Positions 60,005 through 64,000 of a DNA stretch of 64,000 nucleotides are shown here, piece after piece; positions within the stretch are counted from its first letter, which is position 1; each line of letters opens with the position of its first letter. The notes below the pieces were generated by a model, which worked only from the letters and a program-made list of their open reading frames with translations, was not told where the DNA came from and did no database searches. The stretch is from Clostridia bacterium (GTDB taxonomy: Bacteria; Bacillota; Clostridia; Monoglobales; Monoglobaceae). The stretch lies in the NCBI GenBank assembly GCA_017456605.1, contig JAFTJA010000008.1:17461-81460 (forward strand). Reading direction: 5' to 3'. Made by a program: the position numbers and the translations under genes.

Positions 60005-63000
60005 TTAGCATTCTTCAGCAGCTTTCTTCTTGTAGATGTCGTATCTTTCGATAAGGTCTTTTTCAGCCTTGTCGAAGAGCTGTGCTGCAACTTCGGGGAA
60101 TGCTTTCTTGAGCATGAGATAACGGTTCTCACCCTCAAGGAATTCCTTAACTGTGCCTGTAGGCTCTTTTGAGTCAAGGATGAAGGGGTTCTTGCCTTCT
60201 TCTTTGAGGAGAGGATTGTATCTCCAGAGGTGCCAGTAACCTGTCTGAACAGCTTTCTTTTCCTCTGCGATGGTGTTTGCCATACCAACCTTGATACCGT
60301 GGTTGATACAAGGAGCGTAAGCGATGATGAGTGATGGACCCGGATAAGCTTCTGCCTCTTTGATTGCCTTGAGAGCCTGATTCATATCAGCACCAAGAGC
60401 AATCTGAGCAACGTAAACATATCCATAAGTTGTACCAATCATACCGAGGTCTTTCTTCTTGGTCTTCATACCTGAAGCTGCAAATTTAGCAACAGCAGCA
60501 GTAGGTGTAGCCTTTGAAGCCTGACCGCCTGTGTTTGAATAAACTTCTGTATCAACAACAAAGATGTTGATGTCTTCGCCTGATGCGATAACGTGGTCAA
60601 GACCGCCGTAACCGATATCATAAGCCCAGCCGTCGCCGCCGAATACCCACTGTGAACGTTTCACGAGGAAGTCAGTTCTGTCTGCGATTTCTTTGATGGC
60701 AGGATTTGTCATATCAGCATCCTTGATGAGTGCTGCGATTTCTTTTGCAGCAGCCTTTGATGCGTCAGCGTTGTCTTTGCCCTCAATCCATGCCTTGAAT
60801 GCAGCAGCGAGTTCTGGCTTAACTTCATCCATAACGGAATTCATTCTTGAAACCAAAGTGTTTCTGATTTTCTTGTTAGCAAGAACCATACCAAGACCGA
60901 ATTCTGCGTTGTCTTCAAACAATGAGTTAGCCCAAGCCGGACCCTTGCCTTCAGCGTTCTTGCAGTAAGGCATTGAAGGAGCAGAGCCACCCCAGATTGA
61001 TGTACAACCTGTAGCGTTTGCAACCATCATTCTGTCACCGAAGAGCTGAGTGATAAGCTTGATATAAGGTGTTTCACCACAACCTGCACAAGCGCCTGAG
61101 AATTCAAGCATAGGCACGGCAAACTGTGAGTTCTTTGTGCTCTTTGCGATGTCGATTTCATCCTGTTTTGAAGAAACAGTCATAGCGAATTCCCAGTTGG
61201 GAGCTTCACATTCAACTTCAGCGATAGGCTTCATTGTAAGAGCCTTTTCCTTAGCAGGACAAACTTGAGCACAAACGCCACAGCCAAGACAGTCAAGAGG
61301 TGATACCTGAATTCTGTATTCCATACCAGCGAAGCCTGTAGCAGCCTTTGTTTCAAAACCTGCGGGTTTCTTTGCAGCTTCGTCAGCATTAAGAAGAACA
61401 GGACGGATAGCAGCATGAGGACAAACAAGTGAACACTGGTTACACTGGATACACTTATTGATATCCCAAGCGGGAACGTTTACAGCAACACCACGTTTTT
61501 CGTATCTTGAAGTACCTGTTTCAAAAGTACCGTCTTCGATACCTGCGAATGTGCTAACTGGGAGCTTGTTACCAGCCTGTGCGTTTACGGGCTGAACAAT
61601 GTTCTTGATGAAGTCAGGAACGTTGTTTTCCTTAACGTCCTTGTCAACAGCATCCTTCCAAGAAGCCGGAACATCAATCTTAACAAGAGCTTCAATAGCG
61701 CCGTCAACTGCGTCGCAGTTCATCTTAACAATTTCGTCACCCTTCTTGCCGTATGTCTTCTTGATAGCAGCCTTGATAAGCTCAACAGCCTTGTCAAAGT
61801 CGATTACGTTAGCGAGCTTGAAGAAAGCACTCTGTGTAACCATGTTGATTCGATTTGGTCCAAGACCAACTTTAACTGCAACGTCTACTGCGTTGATGGT
61901 GTAGAATTCGATTTCGTTTTCTGCAATGTATTTCTTAACGTTTGCAGGAAGATGTTCTTCGAGTTCATCAGGTGTCCATACGCAGTTGAGGAGGAATGTA
62001 CCGCCCTTTTTGAGGCCTTCAAGAACGTCATACTGAGTGGGGTATGCAGGCTTGTGACATGCAATATAGTCAGCTTCGTCCAAAAGATATGTTGACTTAA
62101 TGGGCTTTTTACCGAATCTCAAGTGAGACATAGTAACGCCGCCTGACTTCTTTGAGTCATAGTCAAAATATGCCTGAGCATAAAGGTCAGTGTTGTCACC
62201 GATAATCTTGATAGCGTCTTTGTTTGCACCAACAGTACCGTCTGAGCCAAAGCCCCAGAACTTACAACGTGTTGTGCCCTCAGGAGCTGCGTTGATTTTT
62301 TCAGGAAGCTCAAGTGAGAGGTTCGTAACGTCATCAACGATGCCGATTGTGAAGCCGTTCTTGGGAGCAGCAGCATCCAGATTGTTGTATACAGCCATAA
62401 TCTGTGTAGGCGTTGTGTCTTTTGAACCAAGACCATAACGACCGCCAACAATCAAAGGAGCGTTTTCTTTGCCGTAGTAAAGGTTGCAAACGTCAAGATA
62501 GAGAGGTTCACCGATTGAACCAGGTTCTTTTGTTCTATCAAGAACAGCAATCTTTTCAACAGTTTCGGGGATTACATCAAAGAAGTATTTAGCTGAGAAA
62601 GGTCTGTAAAGGTGAACTTTAACAACACCAACTTTGCCGCCGCGTGCGTTGATATAATCAACTGTTTCTTCAATAGCCTCGCACGCACTACCCATAGCTA
62701 CGATAACTTTTGTTGCATCAGGTGCACCATAGTAGTTGAAGGGCTTGTATTCTCTGCCTGTAATCTTTGTGATTTCCTTCATATAGTCTGCAACAATATC
62801 AGGAATAGCGTCGTAATATTTGTTAGCAGCTTCTCTGCCCTGGAAGTAGATATCAGCGTTCTGAGCAGTACCGCGGAGAACAGGGTGTTCAGGGTTCAGA
62901 GCGTTATCCTTGAATGCTTTGAGAGCATCCCAGTCAAGAAGTCTCTTGAGGTCTTCATAATCCATAACTTCGACTTTCTGAATTTCGTGTGAAGTTCTGA

Positions 63001-63520
63001 AACCGTCGAAGAAGTGGAGAAAGGGAACACGTCCCTTGATAGATGCAAGATGTGCTACACCGCCGAGGTCCATTGTTTCCTGAACGCTGCCTGATGCCAG
63101 CATTGCAAAGCCTGTCTGACGACAAGCCATAACGTCCTGATGGTCACCAAAGATGTTAAGAGCGTGAGCTGCAAGAGCTCTTGCACTAACGTGGAAAACT
63201 GTAGGAAGAAGTTCTCCTGCAATTTTGTACATATTGGGGATCATAAGAAGAAGACCCTGTGATGCGGTGAATGTTGTGGTCAATGCACCTGCCTGAAGTG
63301 AACCGTGAACTGCACCTGCAGCACCTGCTTCAGACTGCATCTCAACAACGTCAACTGTTTCGCCGAAGATGTTCTTCAGACCGTCTGCACTCCACTGGTC
63401 AACATTTTCAGCCATGTTTGAAGAGGGAGTGATAGGATAGATAGCAGCAACTTCTGTAAACGCATAGGCGCAATGTGCAGCAGCGCTGTTACCATCCATG
63501 GTTTTCATTTTTTTAGCCAT
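60005..63520 (-). CDS. nifJ: Pyruvate:ferredoxin (flavodoxin) oxidoreductase, single-chain
   Basis: 1171 residues, the usual homodimeric PFOR size. Oxidises pyruvate with CoA to acetyl-CoA, CO2 and reduced ferredoxin, the central step of clostridial fermentation. In order: the PFOR alpha part opens with TMDGNSAAAHCAYAFTEVAAIYPITPSS; two ferredoxin-like [4Fe-4S] motifs CIQCNQCSLVCPH and CLGCGVCAQVCPAKEK lie near residues 680-750; the proximal-cluster motif GACAGCGETPY and TPP-binding GGDGWAYDIGYGGLDHVI come after. ATG 63520 has AAGGAGG 9 bases before it; the frame extends 20 codons further without one. Codon use looks highly adapted, as expected for an abundant enzyme. Confidence 0.97.
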   Translation of the reverse strand: MAKKMKTMDGNSAAAHCAYAFTEVAAIYPITPSSNMAENVDQWSADGLKNIFGETVDVVEMQSEAGAAGAVHGSLQAGALTTTFTASQGLLLMIPNMYKIAGELLPTVFHVSARALAAHALNIFGDHQDVMACRQTGFAMLASGSVQETMDLGGVAHLASIKGRVPFLHFFDGFRTSHEIQKVEVMDYEDLKRLLDWDALKAFKDNALNPEHPVLRGTAQNADIYFQGREAANKYYDAIPDIVADYMKEITKITGREYKPFNYYGAPDATKVIVAMGSACEAIEETVDYINARGGKVGVVKVHLYRPFSAKYFFDVIPETVEKIAVLDRTKEPGSIGEPLYLDVCNLYYGKENAPLIVGGRYGLGSKDTTPTQIMAVYNNLDAAAPKNGFTIGIVDDVTNLSLELPEKINAAPEGTTRCKFWGFGSDGTVGANKDAIKIIGDNTDLYAQAYFDYDSKKSGGVTMSHLRFGKKPIKSTYLLDEADYIACHKPAYPTQYDVLEGLKKGGTFLLNCVWTPDELEEHLPANVKKYIAENEIEFYTINAVDVAVKVGLGPNRINMVTQSAFFKLANVIDFDKAVELIKAAIKKTYGKKGDEIVKMNCDAVDGAIEALVKIDVPASWKDAVDKDVKENNVPDFIKNIVQPVNAQAGNKLPVSTFAGIEDGTFETGTSRYEKRGVAVNVPAWDINKCIQCNQCSLVCPHAAIRPVLLNADEAAKKPAGFETKAATGFAGMEYRIQVSPLDCLGCGVCAQVCPAKEKALTMKPIAEVECEAPNWEFAMTVSSKQDEIDIAKSTKNSQFAVPMLEFSGACAGCGETPYIKLITQLFGDRMMVANATGCTSIWGGSAPSMPYCKNAEGKGPAWANSLFEDNAEFGLGMVLANKKIRNTLVSRMNSVMDEVKPELAAAFKAWIEGKDNADASKAAAKEIAALIKDADMTNPAIKEIADRTDFLVKRSQWVFGGDGWAYDIGYGGLDHVIASGEDINIFVVDTEVYSNTGGQASKATPTAAVAKFAASGMKTKKKDLGMIGTTYGYVYVAQIALGADMNQALKAIKEAEAYPGPSLIIAYAPCINHGIKVGMANTIAEEKKAVQTGYWHLWRYNPLLKEEGKNPFILDSKEPTGTVKEFLEGENRYLMLKKAFPEVAAQLFDKAEKDLIERYDIYKKKAAEEC

Positions 63521-63595
63521 GAAAATAAGCCTCCTTAAGTATATATAGTTAATTATTTTTATCAAATCTGTACAACACATAGTCGCACAGCAAAT

Positions 63596-63624
63596 ATTAT
63601 ACCATATACCTTGAAAAAATTCAA
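63596..63624 (-). promoter_or_regulatory. Promoter of nifJ
   Basis: Minus-strand TTGAAT (63619-63624), 17-bp spacer, TATAAT (63596-63601). A TTCTGTT / AACAGAA inverted repeat lies upstream (63661-63677) and could be a regulatory site; it is not an exact Rex box. Confidence 0.78.
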
Positions 63625-63739
63625 ATATATTTTAAAAATTTTTTCAAAAAATATTAAAATTTCTGTTTTTAACAGAATTATGTTAAAAGAATATCAATCT
63701 TTTGACTAAAAGAACAAAAAACAACAGAAAAAGGTGAAG

Positions 63740-63772
63740 AAAAAAGGATGATGGCAGAACCATCACCCTTTG
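63740..63772 (-). terminator. Terminator after tsf
   Basis: GGGTGATGG / CCATCATCC stem followed by a T run on the minus strand, just past the tsf stop codon. Confidence 0.8.
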
Positions 63773-63790
63773 AAATATTTTAGGTCAATA

Positions 63791-64000
63791 TTAGTTGCCA
63801 GCCATCTTTGCAACTTCTGCTGCAAAGTCGTCAACTTTCTTCTCTAAACCTTCGCCTTTCTCTAAACGTGCAAACTTAACAACCTCGATATCAGTGCCGA
63901 TTTCCTTTGAAACGTTTTCAAGGAACTTAGCAACTGTCAGGTCGCCATCCTTAACGTAGGGCTGTTCAACAAGACAGATTTCCTTGAAGAACTTCTGAAT
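63791..64000 (-). CDS. tsf: Translation elongation factor Ts, C-terminal end (5' part outside window)
   Basis: The last 69 residues and stop codon lie in the window, running off its right edge. The sequence IQKFFKEICLVEQPYVKDGD followed by LTVAKFLENVSKEIG, then EVVKFARLEKGEGLEKK, is the conserved C-terminal region of EF-Ts, which exchanges GDP on EF-Tu. No start is visible because the gene continues beyond base 64000. A terminator follows, so it ends its transcript, normally headed by rpsB. Confidence 0.95.
   Translation of the reverse strand: MQKFFKEICLVEQPYVKDGDLTVAKFLENVSKEIGTDIEVVKFARLEKGEGLEKKVDDFAAEVAKMAGN

Noticed and set aside
63655..63700. Rex box upstream of nifJ
   Set aside because: The TTCTGTT/AACAGAA and TGTTAAAA pieces do not match TTGTTAANNNNTTAACAA as a full palindrome.

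Overview
The window looks like the chromosome of an anaerobic, fermentative Firmicute of the class Clostridia, probably a gut organism. The evidence is a one-chain pyruvate:ferredoxin oxidoreductase, an NfnAB transhydrogenase, a Rex redox repressor, an Fe-S serine dehydratase, T-box and glycine riboswitches, strong AGGAGG ribosome binding sites, TTGACA/TATAAT promoters and abundant Rho-independent terminators. No genus can be assigned from the sequence alone. Most of the window is ordinary core metabolism with few mobile genes.

Layout. 1-7400: the end of lysA, then a leftward block with a T-box-controlled HTH/cupin/acyl-CoA synthetase fusion, a flavin reductase and der-plsY-gpsA. 7500-13000: tRNA-Asn, small regulators (TetR, LysR) and membrane proteins, then an accessory patch with a GC-rich hairpin-filled segment, a tRNA 3' fragment and a MuF-type polymorphic toxin with a probable immunity gene. 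13300-20700: an HTH-fused serine dehydratase, an AraC regulator divergent from a deacetylase / sugar kinase / NagB-like operon, an M20 dipeptidase and a HAD phosphatase. 20900-22630: a secreted CAP protein and small proteins. 22900-27300: hexuronate catabolism (uxaC, kdgA, kdgK) and a serine hydrolase. 27370-29300: a GuaB resembling the protozoan Tritrichomonas enzyme and an overlapping zinc-ribbon protein. 29320-35430: a leftward operon acn-icd-rex-(P-loop/Asp23)-ogg-nitroreductase. 35430-36190: a 760-bp gap with two DnaA boxes and a hairpin-array repeat. 36190-43800: fruK, MATE pump, ruvX, DUF1292, topB, nfnAB. 43890-50600: a LysM/GH18 hydrolase, a glycine riboswitch with an AGCS symporter, gdhA, an NCS2 purine permease and a phosphoribosyltransferase. 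50740-55825: ROK regulator, DegT aminotransferase, Gfo/Idh oxidoreductase, beta-helix protein. 55880-59820: a shrunken LacI gene and a GntR-ABC transporter operon. 60000-64000: PFOR and the end of tsf.

How the genes fit together. Aconitase and isocitrate dehydrogenase make 2-oxoglutarate, GdhA fixes ammonia into it, and NfnAB and PFOR balance ferredoxin and NADPH with Rex as the NADH sensor. Uronates, amino sugars and fructose-1-phosphate enter as carbon sources. The most interesting leads are: (i) a T-box whose specifier loop can be read as an Ile codon, placed in front of a regulator-enzyme acyl-CoA synthetase fusion, which suggests branched-chain acid activation for amino-acid synthesis; (ii) a deacetylase-kinase-deaminase-like operon that looks like an unusual amino-sugar route, with a NagB relative lacking a catalytic Asp; (iii) a second HTH-enzyme fusion (serine dehydratase); and (iv) the stand-alone MuF toxin/immunity pair beside a repeat and a tRNA fragment.
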